Notes: generated by a model not told the origin, from the letters alone. Shown: positions 1 to 5,661, counted from the stretch's first letter. The stretch: DNA of 5,661 nt from JARRON01 sp037383845 (GCA_037383845.1 JARRON010000073.1:1-5661), one strand, 5' to 3'. Made by a program: numbers and translations.

Positions 1-1
1 C

Positions 2-769
2 CAGGGCTTAAGCCCCCTTGACCACGGCAGGCTGTACGTGGCGAAGTTCAACGACGACGGCACCGGCGACTGGATGGAATTGACCATCGACAATCCCGTG
101 CTGGCGAAGAAGTTCAAGGACCAGGCGGAACTGCTGACCTACACCCGCCTGGCCGCCGACCTTCTTGGCGCCACCCCCATGGACCGGCCGGAGTGGACCA
201 CGGTGGCCCCCAACGGCGACGTCTACTGCACGCTGACCAATAACAGCGCGCGGCTCGACATCGGCCCCATTCCCATCAACGGCCGGCTGGTGGATAGCGC
301 GCCCAACGCCTCGAATCCGCTGGCCCCCAACGCCGACGGCCACATCATTCGCTTCCGCGACGACGACCAGCACACCGGCACCCGCTTTGTCTGGGATATC
401 TTCATCTTCGCCAGGGACACCCACGGTACCGAGGAGTCCTTCGCGGACCCCGACGGCATGTGGGCGGATCCGGATGGCCGGCTGTTCATCCAGACCGACG
501 GCGGCCAGAAGGATGGCCTCAACAACCAGCTGGTCATCGCGGACGCCGACACCCGGGAAATCCGCCGGCTGTTCACGGGCGTGAACTCCGACGAGATCAC
601 CGGCATCGCGGTCACGCCGGATCGCCGGACCCTGTTCATCAATACCCAGCACCCGGGTAACGGCGATCCTTCCCGGACCAACTTCCCGGCCGCCACGGAT
701 GGTGTGACCATCCCTCGGGACACGACGTTCGTCATCACCAGGAAGGACGGCGGGATCGTCGGCTCCTAG
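2..769 (+). CDS. PhoX/DUF839-family phosphatase, C-terminal part (5' partial)
   Basis: The reading frame is open from the first bases of the window and ends at TAG 767-769, so about 255 C-terminal residues are visible and the start lies upstream; the GTG at 38 is an internal valine, because family-like sequence (SPLDHGRLYVAKF) precedes it. Hallmarks of the PhoX/DUF839 family follow in order: LYVAKFNDDGTGDW, RPEWTTVAPNGDVYCTLTNNS, GHIIRFRDDD, FVWDIFIFARD, FADPDGMWADPDGRLFIQTD, NNQLVIADADT, EITGIAVTPDRRTLFINTQHPG and PRDTTFVIT. Characterised PhoX enzymes are calcium- and iron-dependent alkaline phosphatases exported by the Tat system that release phosphate from organic phosphoesters in the periplasm or outside the cell; the Tat signal would be in the missing N-terminus. 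The repeated short acidic turns fit the beta-propeller of the family. Phosphate regulation cannot be judged because the promoter is outside. Many DUF839 proteins are of untested activity, so phosphatase function is inferred from family. Confidence 0.93.
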   Translation, partial: QGLSPLDHGRLYVAKFNDDGTGDWMELTIDNPVLAKKFKDQAELLTYTRLAADLLGATPMDRPEWTTVAPNGDVYCTLTNNSARLDIGPIPINGRLVDSAPNASNPLAPNADGHIIRFRDDDQHTGTRFVWDIFIFARDTHGTEESFADPDGMWADPDGRLFIQTDGGQKDGLNNQLVIADADTREIRRLFTGVNSDEITGIAVTPDRRTLFINTQHPGNGDPSRTNFPAATDGVTIPRDTTFVITRKDGGIVGS

Positions 770-810
770 GCCTCGGGACGCCTCAAGACCCAGGACGGGT
801 CGAACGGACG

Positions 811-840
811 AGGCCCCGGACAACCGGGGCCTTTTCCTTT
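811..840 (+). terminator. Rho-independent terminator of the PhoX-like gene
   Basis: A perfect 9-bp inverted repeat, AGGCCCCGG at 811-819 and CCGGGGCCT at 824-832, encloses the four-base loop ACAA and runs into a T-rich tract (TTTCCTTT). It begins 41 bases after the phosphatase stop codon. The T tract is only on the + side, so it should end + transcripts; read from the convergent minus gene there is no U-run after the stem. Confidence 0.9.
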
Positions 841-892
841 CCGCCCCCGCCCGGGCGCGCTACGGCATGGCCCGAAGCCCCGAGTCGAAAAG

Positions 893-1372
893 TCAGCCCG
901 GCGCGACGCCCGCCTGCCTGAAGCCGGCCTCGATCGCGGCGACCAGTTCCTTCTGGACCTCGTCCGGCGGCACCGTGGCCCGGCTGCCGCATTTGCTGCA
1001 CAGGTACACGGGCATGCGGACCTCCACGTCCACGGGGTCCGCCTCCTCTACGCTAACCGTACGCTTCGCGCACTCGTCCCCGCTGGCATCGTGAGGCAAC
1101 TCCTCCCCGCAGTTCGTGCAGTGGAGATGCTTCCGGAACAGCCCCTTCTTCTCCGCGGGCTTCACCGGCGGGATGTCGTCCGCCTTCATCAGGGAGTCGA
1201 TGAACCGGACCGGATACTCGGGGCTCGCAAGGCGCTTGTGGCCGTGTTCACACTCGTAGATTGCAAGCCCGTCCATGCCGACCTGGATACCGTGATCCTC
1301 CCCTTCAATGTGCTCCAGGTGGACCACGTGGGCCTCGGCGCCGCACTGGCGACAGGCAACTGTCTCTTTCAC
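893..1372 (-). CDS. Double zinc-ribbon-like protein, 159 aa, unknown function
   Basis: I do not recognise a named family. The chosen start is GTG at 1372-1370, because AGGAGG (1384-1379 on the minus strand) sits six bases before it and the cysteine motifs begin directly after it. The frame extends upstream to an ATG at 1693, and another ATG lies at 1441, but neither has as good a ribosome site, and the longer version reads through the divergent promoter region. Two metal-site-like clusters are visible: C7-x2-C10-G pairing plausibly with C41-E-H-G-H45, and C85-x2-C88-G pairing with C125-x2-C128-G; C101 lies between them. A basic linker (KPAEKKGLFRKH, about 71-82) separates the two. No signal peptide or membrane segment is seen, so it is probably cytoplasmic. 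Each cluster could bind one zinc ion and serve in nucleic-acid or protein contact; that is inference. It is convergent with the phosphatase gene and divergent from the 76-residue gene. Confidence 0.82.
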   Translation of the reverse strand: MKETVACRQCGAEAHVVHLEHIEGEDHGIQVGMDGLAIYECEHGHKRLASPEYPVRFIDSLMKADDIPPVKPAEKKGLFRKHLHCTNCGEELPHDASGDECAKRTVSVEEADPVDVEVRMPVYLCSKCGSRATVPPDEVQKELVAAIEAGFRQAGVAPG

Positions 1373-1378
1373 AGCTTC

Positions 1379-1384
1379 CCTCCT
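1379..1384 (-). promoter_or_regulatory. Ribosome binding site that fixes the GTG start of the zinc-ribbon gene
   Basis: Read on the minus strand the sequence is AGGAGG, a full Shine-Dalgarno core, followed by GAAGCT and GTG. It decides for the 159-residue form over longer in-frame alternatives whose upstream bases show no comparable site. Confidence 0.8.
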
Positions 1385-1408
1385 CGCTTCGTCGCAAAGG
1401 TCCCCTAA

Positions 1409-1414
1409 AGCATA
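1409..1414 (-). promoter_or_regulatory. Candidate -10 box for the zinc-ribbon gene
   Basis: On the minus strand TATGCT lies in a short AT-richer patch about 37 bases before the GTG start. The bases 17-18 upstream (CTGCAG region) match the -35 consensus poorly, so this is only a weak candidate. If it is used, the message would start downstream of the ATG at 1441, which would support the shorter protein. Confidence 0.25.
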
Positions 1415-1534
1415 GAAAAGCTCTACGACCACTGCAGGCATACTGCGGCGCAACACGCCCGCGGTGTCGGTTACGGCCGGACTCCCCGGCGCCGACGGAC
1501 TCGCCATCAATCCGCAGGACATGCGCCTATCCAT

Positions 1535-1568
1535 TTGAAAATACGGGAGTTGTCGTCTAGGGTTATAG
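1535..1568 (+). promoter_or_regulatory. Weak candidate promoter region for the 76-residue gene
   Basis: The divergent gap between the zinc-ribbon start (1372) and the next + start (1662) contains one clearly AT-richer stretch. TTGAAA at 1535-1540 resembles a -35 box; 17 bases on is TAGGGT (1558-1563), a poor -10, and TTATAG at 1563-1568 is a better hexamer but spaced too far. No confident sigma-70 pair can be named; a stress sigma factor is possible but not shown. Confidence 0.25.
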
Positions 1569-1661
1569 GAGTTCGCCGCGCACCTGTTCAGGAGCGCGCC
1601 CTGCGCATGGCGCCGCAGCGTCATCGCGCCGTCACTAGTCCCCCACCCGAGGAGATGCTTT

Positions 1662-1892
1662 ATGAGCGATCCAAAGCAGCCTGGCGAAGGCAACCGCGAA
1701 GCCGATCGTCGCTACCGCGAAAAGACGCGCGACTTTGTCGAAAACGAAAACGTCAGGGAAAAGGCCCGTGAGGCCGAGCCCGGAAGCAAGGCGGAAGCCG
1801 AGCGACTGAAGAAGGCCGAAGAAAAAGGCGAAGACAAGGCCCGGGAAAAGGATCCGGCGGTCCAGCGCGACTACTCCGCGCCCGAGAACTGA
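1662..1892 (+). CDS. Small highly charged hydrophilic protein, 76 aa
   Basis: ATG at 1662 is preceded by GAGGAG (1649-1654) with seven bases between, a good ribosome site, and the frame ends in TGA at 1890-1892. About 40 of 76 residues are charged (15 E, 6 D, 9 K, 10 R), with one tyrosine-phenylalanine cluster near the N-terminus. The opening MSDPKQPGEGNREADRRYRE followed by an FVEN segment resembles, from memory, small uncharacterised proteins of beta- and gamma-proteobacteria that share a G-x-G-N-R-E-A-D-R-R-Y core. There is no membrane segment or signal peptide. The region from about residue 28 to 65 is rich in E, K, R and A and likely forms a solvent-exposed helix or is disordered. Hydrophilin-like or stress-associated roles are plausible from composition but unproven. 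It is divergent from the zinc-ribbon gene and may share its control region. Confidence 0.85.
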   Translation: MSDPKQPGEGNREADRRYREKTRDFVENENVREKAREAEPGSKAEAERLKKAEEKGEDKAREKDPAVQRDYSAPEN

Positions 1893-1980
1893 GATTCACG
1901 CCAGCCGGGCACGTCCGGCCCCCTCTCCCGGGCAGGAGCCGGCCGGCGCCCGCAACCAGCCCCCCGGCCAGCATCGCCAT

Positions 1981-2029
1981 CCCGACTGCCCTCGCAAACA
2001 GCTGCTGTGGCCCCATCTGGCAGTCCGGG
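1981..2029. repeat. Imperfect inverted repeat in the gap between the two small genes
   Basis: CCCGACTGCC (1981-1990) pairs with GGCAGTCCGGG (2019-2029) through seven contiguous base pairs plus three more beyond a single bulged C. The 28-base interior holds a further short dyad, ACAGC-T-GCTGT (1998-2008). No T-run follows on either strand, so it does not look like an intrinsic terminator. It could be an RNA hairpin or chance in GC-rich DNA. Confidence 0.4.
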
Positions 2030-2165
2030 GATTCGTCCTGCATTCATTTCACAGGGGCACGACAAGGCAGGCCGCACGTTGAACGCCCGGGTAAGCCGGC
2101 CGAAACGTGACGTGGCTCCCGACGCGGGCCGCCTGGGCGCAATAGTGTGATGGGTGCTGACGCAG

Positions 2166-2172
2166 AAGGAGG
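2166..2172 (+). promoter_or_regulatory. Ribosome binding site deciding the start of the 65-aa membrane protein
   Basis: AAGGAGG, seven consecutive bases complementary to the usual 16S rRNA 3' end, lies five bases before ATG 2178. It also lies inside the eight-codon in-frame extension from ATG 2154, which argues against that longer form. Confidence 0.8.
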
Positions 2173-2177
2173 CACCG

Positions 2178-2375
2178 ATGCAGACGATATGGTTCCCCGC
2201 GTGGCTGTACCGGCTTCTGCCGGCCATCTACGTAGCCGGCGGTGCCTCGATGTTCTACCTGTTCGGCGACGAGCCCATCGGCCTGTTAAGCGGCGTCCTG
2301 CTGTGCTCCGCCGCGGTGCTGATCCTCGCCCTGAGACTGTACGCCCGCAGACACGCTTCCAGGACCACGCGGTGA
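2178..2375 (+). CDS. Small two-helix inner-membrane protein, 65 aa
   Basis: The start is ATG at 2178, not the ATG eight codons upstream at 2154, because AAGGAGG (2166-2172) stands five bases before 2178. The frame ends in TGA at 2373-2375. The protein opens MQTIWFPAWLYRLLPAIYVA and has two likely membrane spans, about residues 13-29 and 34-52, joined by a short acidic turn (G-D-E-P, 30-33). The tail after the second span is strongly basic (RLYARRHASRTTR). By the positive-inside rule both ends should face the cytoplasm and the acidic turn the periplasm. The W-L-Y-x-x-L-P-x-x-Y pattern at 9-18 resembles, from memory, other small unnamed proteobacterial membrane proteins. No function is known to me. 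It lies 285 bases after the charged-protein gene on the same strand and is convergent with the permease gene. Confidence 0.83.
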   Translation: MQTIWFPAWLYRLLPAIYVAGGASMFYLFGDEPIGLLSGVLLCSAAVLILALRLYARRHASRTTR

Positions 2376-2602
2376 CCAGCGACCGTTGCGCCGGGCACGT
2401 ATCGAACACTCCGGATCTGCCGTAGCCCGACGGACTGCCGGGGCCGATGGCGGCAAGCGGCCACGAAGCCGCTCGCGGTCCGGGATCCCATGGATGCCTG
2501 GCCCGTAGAGCGGGGCTGGTCCGGGCTTCGCCGCGAGGCAATCGCCGGGGCCCGGTTCACCGCTGCGCCCGCGGTGCCTCCCATCCGGATAGAGAAGGCG
2601 CC

Positions 2603-2621
2603 GGCGCGGGCTGTCCGCGCC
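2603..2621 (-). terminator. Possible terminator hairpin after the permease gene
   Basis: GGCGCGG (2603-2609) and CCGCGCC (2615-2621) form a perfect 7-bp stem around a five-base loop, 17 bases beyond the permease stop codon at 2639-2641. Read on the minus strand the stem is followed by GGCGCCTTCTCTAT, which is only weakly T-rich, so intrinsic termination is possible but not convincing. The remaining convergent gap (2376-2602) shows no further gene. Confidence 0.35.
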
Positions 2622-2638
2622 AGAACGAACCAGGGACG

Positions 2639-3964
2639 TCAGTCTGCCACCGCTGCCGGTGCCGCGATCGCCGGCTCCCCGACCGCGGCCTGGCGATCCC
2701 GCGGGTCCTCCCTCGGGCGCAGGAAGGGGATGAGGCCGATGACCAGCACCGCGATGGCCGCGTCGGCGTAGAGCACCGCCGCGTAGCCCATGCGCTCGGC
2801 CACGATGCCCTGCCAGTAATTGCCATAGCTGACGGCCAGATTGCCCATTCCCATGAATGCGGTGAACTGCGTGGCGGCCACCGCCGGGTTGGTCATGCTC
2901 ATGAAAATGGCGTTCCGGGCCCCGTAAGCCATGCCGAAGCAGAAGCCGTGACCGATGATGGTGCCGTAGAACACGGCCGGCGCCACGGCCGTGAGGCCGA
3001 CCTGGGCGATTTGTGTCGCCAGCCCAAACGTAAGAAGCGCCGTGCAAGCAAACCCCAGGCCCACCGTGCGGCGGGTACCGAACCGGTCGCCTACTACCCC
3101 ACCTGCCAGGCAACCGACAGCCGAGGCCAAGGTGTTCAGGATCTGCAGGCGGGCGATCTGGCTGTCGTCCAGCCCGTAGTCGACCTGGATCGTCGAAAGC
3201 GTCGCGTAGGCCAGCGCCATGGCGCCAAAGGGAAGAAGCGCAAACGCCGTGCCCAGGATCGGTCCGCGCCCGGACCGCCAGAAGCTCGCGTAGACTTCCT
3301 TAACGAACCCGACGAGCTTGCTGACCAGCGTCCTCATGAACTGAGCCTGGCGCTTCGCGTCGGCCCGGGCGTAAGGATCGAACACAAACAGCGTTACGAA
3401 CGCCAGGTTAAGCAGCGACAGCGCCGCCACGTAGGACAGTGCGCCGTGGAATCCCAGCAGTCCTGATACGAACACAGCGCCGCCACCGCCCAGCATGATG
3501 CCGAAGTACTGCCCGGCGAACATGACGCCGTTGGCCCGCGCGCGCTCTTCGACCTGAAGGGTGCTGACGGCCAGCGAGTCAATGGCGACGTCCTGGGTGG
3601 CACAGAAGAAGTTGTGCATCGTCACCATGATGAGCAGCCAGAAGAAATCGTCCTGCACGTCGATGCTGGCGGTCACGAGCAGGGTCACCAGCATCATCGA
3701 GGTGCAGCCGATGATCCACGCACGCCGTCCGCCCCACCGGTCCAGCCGGATCAGGTCGACGAGGGGTGCCCAGGCCCATTTGAATGCCCATGGCATGAAC
3801 AGCGCCGCGACGAAAGCGCCGATTGCCTCCAGCGACACGCCATGCTGGCGCATGAACGCCACCATTGCCACGGACGTAAAGCCGTACGGAATCCCTTCGG
3901 AGACATACAGCACGCCGAAGGTCAGGAAGCGACCCTTGCGGGTATCCAGCAGGTTCCTGTGCAT
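2639..3964 (-). CDS. AmpG-like major facilitator superfamily permease
   Basis: This 441-residue protein has the length and roughly twelve hydrophobic spans of a major facilitator transporter of the inner membrane. The first half shows FGVLYVSEGIPYGF (16-29), then FKWAWAPLVD (61-70) and RWGGRRAW (76-83), the loop 2-3 signature; CATQDVAIDSLAV (121-133) matches the D-x-x-x-D segment of AmpG-type permeases. The second half repeats the loop signature as GGVVGDRFGTRRT (288-300), and AYGARNAIFMSMTN plus AATQFTAFMGMGN (347-375) resembles the A-T-Q-Y-A segment of AmpG. AmpG imports anhydromuropeptides for cell-wall recycling, using the proton gradient; related members of the same family carry other solutes, and the surrounding genes give no peptidoglycan context, so the substrate is uncertain. 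The start is ATG 3964-3962 with GGAGG (3978-3974 on the minus strand) nine bases before it. A polar A/P-rich tail (about 425-441) is probably disordered. Confidence 0.92.
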   Translation of the reverse strand: MHRNLLDTRKGRFLTFGVLYVSEGIPYGFTSVAMVAFMRQHGVSLEAIGAFVAALFMPWAFKWAWAPLVDLIRLDRWGGRRAWIIGCTSMMLVTLLVTASIDVQDDFFWLLIMVTMHNFFCATQDVAIDSLAVSTLQVEERARANGVMFAGQYFGIMLGGGGAVFVSGLLGFHGALSYVAALSLLNLAFVTLFVFDPYARADAKRQAQFMRTLVSKLVGFVKEVYASFWRSGRGPILGTAFALLPFGAMALAYATLSTIQVDYGLDDSQIARLQILNTLASAVGCLAGGVVGDRFGTRRTVGLGFACTALLTFGLATQIAQVGLTAVAPAVFYGTIIGHGFCFGMAYGARNAIFMSMTNPAVAATQFTAFMGMGNLAVSYGNYWQGIVAERMGYAAVLYADAAIAVLVIGLIPFLRPREDPRDRQAAVGEPAIAAPAAVAD

Positions 3965-3975
3965 CTACTCGGGCC

Positions 3976-4003
3976 TCCGGACGTCAACCCTGTCATTCCG
4001 GAA
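3976..4003. promoter_or_regulatory. Two TCCGGA palindromes 21 bases apart ahead of the permease start
   Basis: TCCGGA occurs at 3976-3981 and again at 3997-4002, the second extended to the 8-bp palindrome TTCCGGAA (3996-4003). Their 21-base spacing is two helical turns, and the first overlaps the permease ribosome binding site. This would suit a dimeric regulator or a message hairpin, but short GC-rich palindromes arise often by chance. Confidence 0.25.
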
Positions 4004-4401
4004 GAAGACACGGCATCCGCCATCTGAATTGTCGCTCCCCGGAGGCGTTCAGCCTGGTGGGGTCAGGCGCAGGTTTCCTCGACGATCTGCGCTCCTGACA
4101 GCAGCGTTCACCGCCCTGCCATGGCCCTGGAAACGAATGCCCCGGGGCAAGCCGGCACGCGCCGCCGGGCGGATAATGCCCTGAAACCGCTCCAGGAACC
4201 ATTGCCGCCCATCCGCAGGTCGACGGCCGTCAGCCCTCCGGGACGATGGCCGGCACGCGAAATGGGATTCCTGGCGGGAGTGTGCGCAGGTACCGTGGGG
4301 GCATGCAGACCCCGCCCCGGCGCGGCTGATTCCGCGGCATGTGCCATACTCGAGGACGTGCTGATACCGAACCCGGTCCTACCTCCCGAACGCTTGCCCG
4401 A

Positions 4402-4407
4402 TATGAT
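4402..4407 (+). promoter_or_regulatory. Candidate -10 box for the right-hand transporter gene
   Basis: TATGAT matches the sigma-70 -10 consensus at five of six positions and lies in the only clearly AT-rich spot (ATATGATTTTT) of the gap, 57 bases before the GTG start. There is no good -35 hexamer 16-18 bases upstream, so an activator-dependent or other promoter type is possible. Confidence 0.3.
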
Positions 4408-4463
4408 TTTTCCGGCCCAGGACGAGTGCGCCGGACAACGTTCGGCATGACGGACAAGCAGCC

Positions 4464-5661
4464 GTGCCCGATAGTTCCGCAGTTTCATTCGACGCCCTTG
4501 CCCTGCTGACCAACGGCCTCGTGGTCGCTGGCACCGTGGCGGTTTTCGCGCTCCTTTGGCGTCCGGCCGTGCGGGACTCCAGCACGTGGAGCGCTATCGC
4601 CACGCCGCTGGCATCCATCATCGGAAGCGGCTTCCTCGTAGTTGCCCCCCTGCTCGGCTATACCGTCGGCAACTGGGCCTTGTTCGCCATGCTCGGCATC
4701 GTGGCCCTCGCCTACGCCGTTGGCGGCGCGGTCCGGTACAACATCCGGCACCTGGAGAAGATTGCCGGAGACGAGCGGACCGGCAAGGACTCGAGAACCG
4801 TCTTCAAATGGCTTGAGCGGCTCGCGAAGCTCGTCCTGGCGCTGGCCTATGTTGTCGCCATCACGTTCTACCTGGAACTGCTCGCCGCTTTCGTGCTCCG
4901 GTTGTTCGATCTGGAAGGAACGGCGTACCAGAAGGTCATCGCCACCGGCCTGATCATATTCATCGGCGCATTCGGACTCCTCCGTGGACTCAAGCCCCTG
5001 GAACGGCTCGAGGAGTATTCCGTAGACGCCAAGCTGGCCATCATCGCCGGATTCCTGGTAGGGCTTGCTGTGGTCAACATCGAGCACCTCGTCGACGGCA
5101 GCTGGGCCCTCAACCCGCTGCCTGTCGACTGGAGCCTGGAGACGCTTCGCAAGCTGCTCGGCGCATTCCTGATCGTCCAGGGCTTTGAGACGTCGCGCTA
5201 CATGGGGAATGTCTACGGCGCCGACGAGCGGATCGCCACGATGCGCTACGCCCAGCTTCTCTCTGCCGGCATTTACCTGGTCTTCATCGCACTGTCGTCG
5301 ATCTACTTCGACAGCTTCAGCTCCATCAGCGAGACAGGCATCATCACGCTCTCAGAGCGCGTGGCCTTCATCGTGCCGTTCATGCTTGTCATCGGCGCGG
5401 TGATGGCCCAGTTCTCCGCAGCCGTCGCCGACACGCTCGCCTCCGGCGGTCTGGTGGAGGCGGCGACCTACGGCAAGGTCCAACACCGCTACGTCTATGC
5501 CGGGGTCATGGTCCTGGCGCTCGCGTTGCTTTGGTCAAGCCACATCCTGGCAATCATCGCCTATGCCAGTCGCGCCTTCGCCGGCTATTACGCCATACAG
5601 TGCGCCATGGCCGCCGCACACTCGGCAATGTTCGGCCGCGGACCCAGGCGTCGCCTCCGGG
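4464..5661 (+). CDS. Polytopic membrane protein, probable APC/LeuT-fold-like transporter (3' partial)
   Basis: The frame opens after an in-frame TGA at 4404-4406 and runs without a stop to the window edge, giving 399 residues with the C-terminus missing. GTG 4464 is the only clear early start (VPDSSAVSFDALALLTNGL); its ribosome site is weak. Hydrophobic segments lie near residues 17-32, 44-66, 71-88, 121-147, 158-173, 190-205, 230-241, 263-281, 300-321, 343-357 and 361-380. Notable conserved-looking pieces are a glycine-rich break IIGSGFLVVAPLLG (52-65), polar residues inside membrane such as F-Y-L-E (135-138) and N-I-E-H (205-208), Q-G-F-E-T-S-R-Y (239-246) leading into A-D-E-R-I-x-T-M-R-Y (253-262), and A-Q-F-S-A-A-V-A-D-T (315-324). 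The glycine break and buried charges recall APC-superfamily secondary transporters, which use unwound helices to bind substrate and ions. The assignment to that superfamily is inference, and the substrate is unknown. Confidence 0.88.
   Translation, partial: MPDSSAVSFDALALLTNGLVVAGTVAVFALLWRPAVRDSSTWSAIATPLASIIGSGFLVVAPLLGYTVGNWALFAMLGIVALAYAVGGAVRYNIRHLEKIAGDERTGKDSRTVFKWLERLAKLVLALAYVVAITFYLELLAAFVLRLFDLEGTAYQKVIATGLIIFIGAFGLLRGLKPLERLEEYSVDAKLAIIAGFLVGLAVVNIEHLVDGSWALNPLPVDWSLETLRKLLGAFLIVQGFETSRYMGNVYGADERIATMRYAQLLSAGIYLVFIALSSIYFDSFSSISETGIITLSERVAFIVPFMLVIGAVMAQFSAAVADTLASGGLVEAATYGKVQHRYVYAGVMVLALALLWSSHILAIIAYASRAFAGYYAIQCAMAAAHSAMFGRGPRRRLR

Larger units (their letters stand above)
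3965..4463. other. 499-base gene-free divergent region
   Basis: This stretch separates the starts of the permease (-) and the right-hand transporter (+) and should carry both promoters. Open frames cross it on both strands, but they lack ribosome sites, show arginine/proline/glycine-rich compositions typical of shadow frames in GC-rich DNA, and resemble no family I know. A hairpin-capable segment (GTGGGG near 4295 against CCCCGC near 4311) and scattered short palindromes are present. I see no tRNA-like, repeat or mobile-element signature. Confidence 0.55.

Noticed and set aside
8..823. 271-residue open frame on the minus strand across the phosphatase gene
   Set aside because: It is antisense to a gene with clear PhoX-family motifs, has a G/V/R-rich composition typical of a shadow frame in GC-rich DNA, and begins within the terminator region.
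1373..1693. N-terminal extension of the zinc-ribbon protein to ATG 1693 (266 residues)
   Set aside because: The extension is low in recognisable protein pattern, overlaps the start of the divergent small gene, and lacks a ribosome site comparable with AGGAGG before GTG 1372.
1938..1947. Ten-base palindrome GCCGGCCGGC as a possible terminator or recombination site
   Set aside because: It has no loop, no T-run and no partner repeat; such palindromes are common by chance at this GC content.
1753..2043. Minus-strand frame with one hydrophobic stretch (MAMLAGGLVAGAG)
   Set aside because: There is no ribosome site before ATG 2043, nearly half of it is antisense to the better supported 76-residue gene, and its second half is R/P/S-rich.
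2286..3113. 275-residue minus frame overlapping the permease in another frame
   Set aside because: It has extreme R/G/P composition and shares the strand with the real permease; it is an out-of-frame shadow.
2447..3466. 339-residue + frame opposite the permease gene
   Set aside because: It is antisense to a full-length permease with two loop signatures; its R/G/H-rich sequence has no family resemblance.
3561..4184. 207-residue + frame running from the permease into the gene-free gap
   Set aside because: Its first two-thirds are antisense to the permease and it has no ribosome site or recognisable motif.
4108..4488. 126-residue minus and 109-residue + frames in the gap before the right-hand transporter
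   Set aside because: Both lack ribosome sites and have shadow-like A/R/P/G-rich composition; the two mutually overlap and neither resembles a known protein.
4485..5087. 200-residue minus frame opposite the right-hand transporter
   Set aside because: It is the antisense shadow of a clearly polytopic membrane protein, which explains its E/D/Q/G-rich hydrophilic sequence.
1..5661. Search for a defence, toxin-antitoxin, CRISPR, retron, phage or insertion-sequence system
   Set aside because: No repeat array, terminal inverted repeats, transposase, reverse transcriptase, nuclease or toxin motif was seen; the gene content is transport, phosphatase and small orphan proteins.

Overview
The window is GC-rich DNA, with codons mostly ending in G or C, good Shine-Dalgarno sites and a GTG start. 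This fits a free-living Gram-negative bacterium, most likely Pseudomonadota (inference from composition and gene families; no marker gene is present to fix the genus). I see no rRNA, tRNA, CRISPR array, transposase, integrase or phage gene.

Layout from left to right: (1) the C-terminal part of a PhoX/DUF839-family phosphatase on +, cut by the left edge and followed by a clear intrinsic terminator; (2) a 159-residue protein with two zinc-ribbon-like cysteine sites on -, convergent with the phosphatase; (3) divergent from it, a 76-residue, very highly charged small soluble protein on +; (4) a 65-residue protein with two predicted membrane helices on +, with a near-consensus ribosome binding site; (5) a 441-residue AmpG-like major facilitator permease on -, convergent with the small membrane protein; (6) after a 499-base non-coding stretch, a long polytopic membrane protein on +, probably an APC/LeuT-fold-like transporter, which is still open at the right edge.

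The genes do not form one operon. Strands alternate (+, -, +, +, -, +), and every gap between genes is over 100 bases, so each gene is probably its own transcription unit; only the two small + genes could share a message. A loose common theme is the cell envelope and nutrient acquisition: a probably exported phosphatase, a possible muropeptide or other solute importer, a second transporter and a small membrane protein. No functional link between them is shown by the sequence.

I looked for a new defence, mobile or RNA-based system and did not find one. The parts least explained by known families are the double zinc-ribbon protein, the two small proteins, and the unclassified membrane protein at the right edge.
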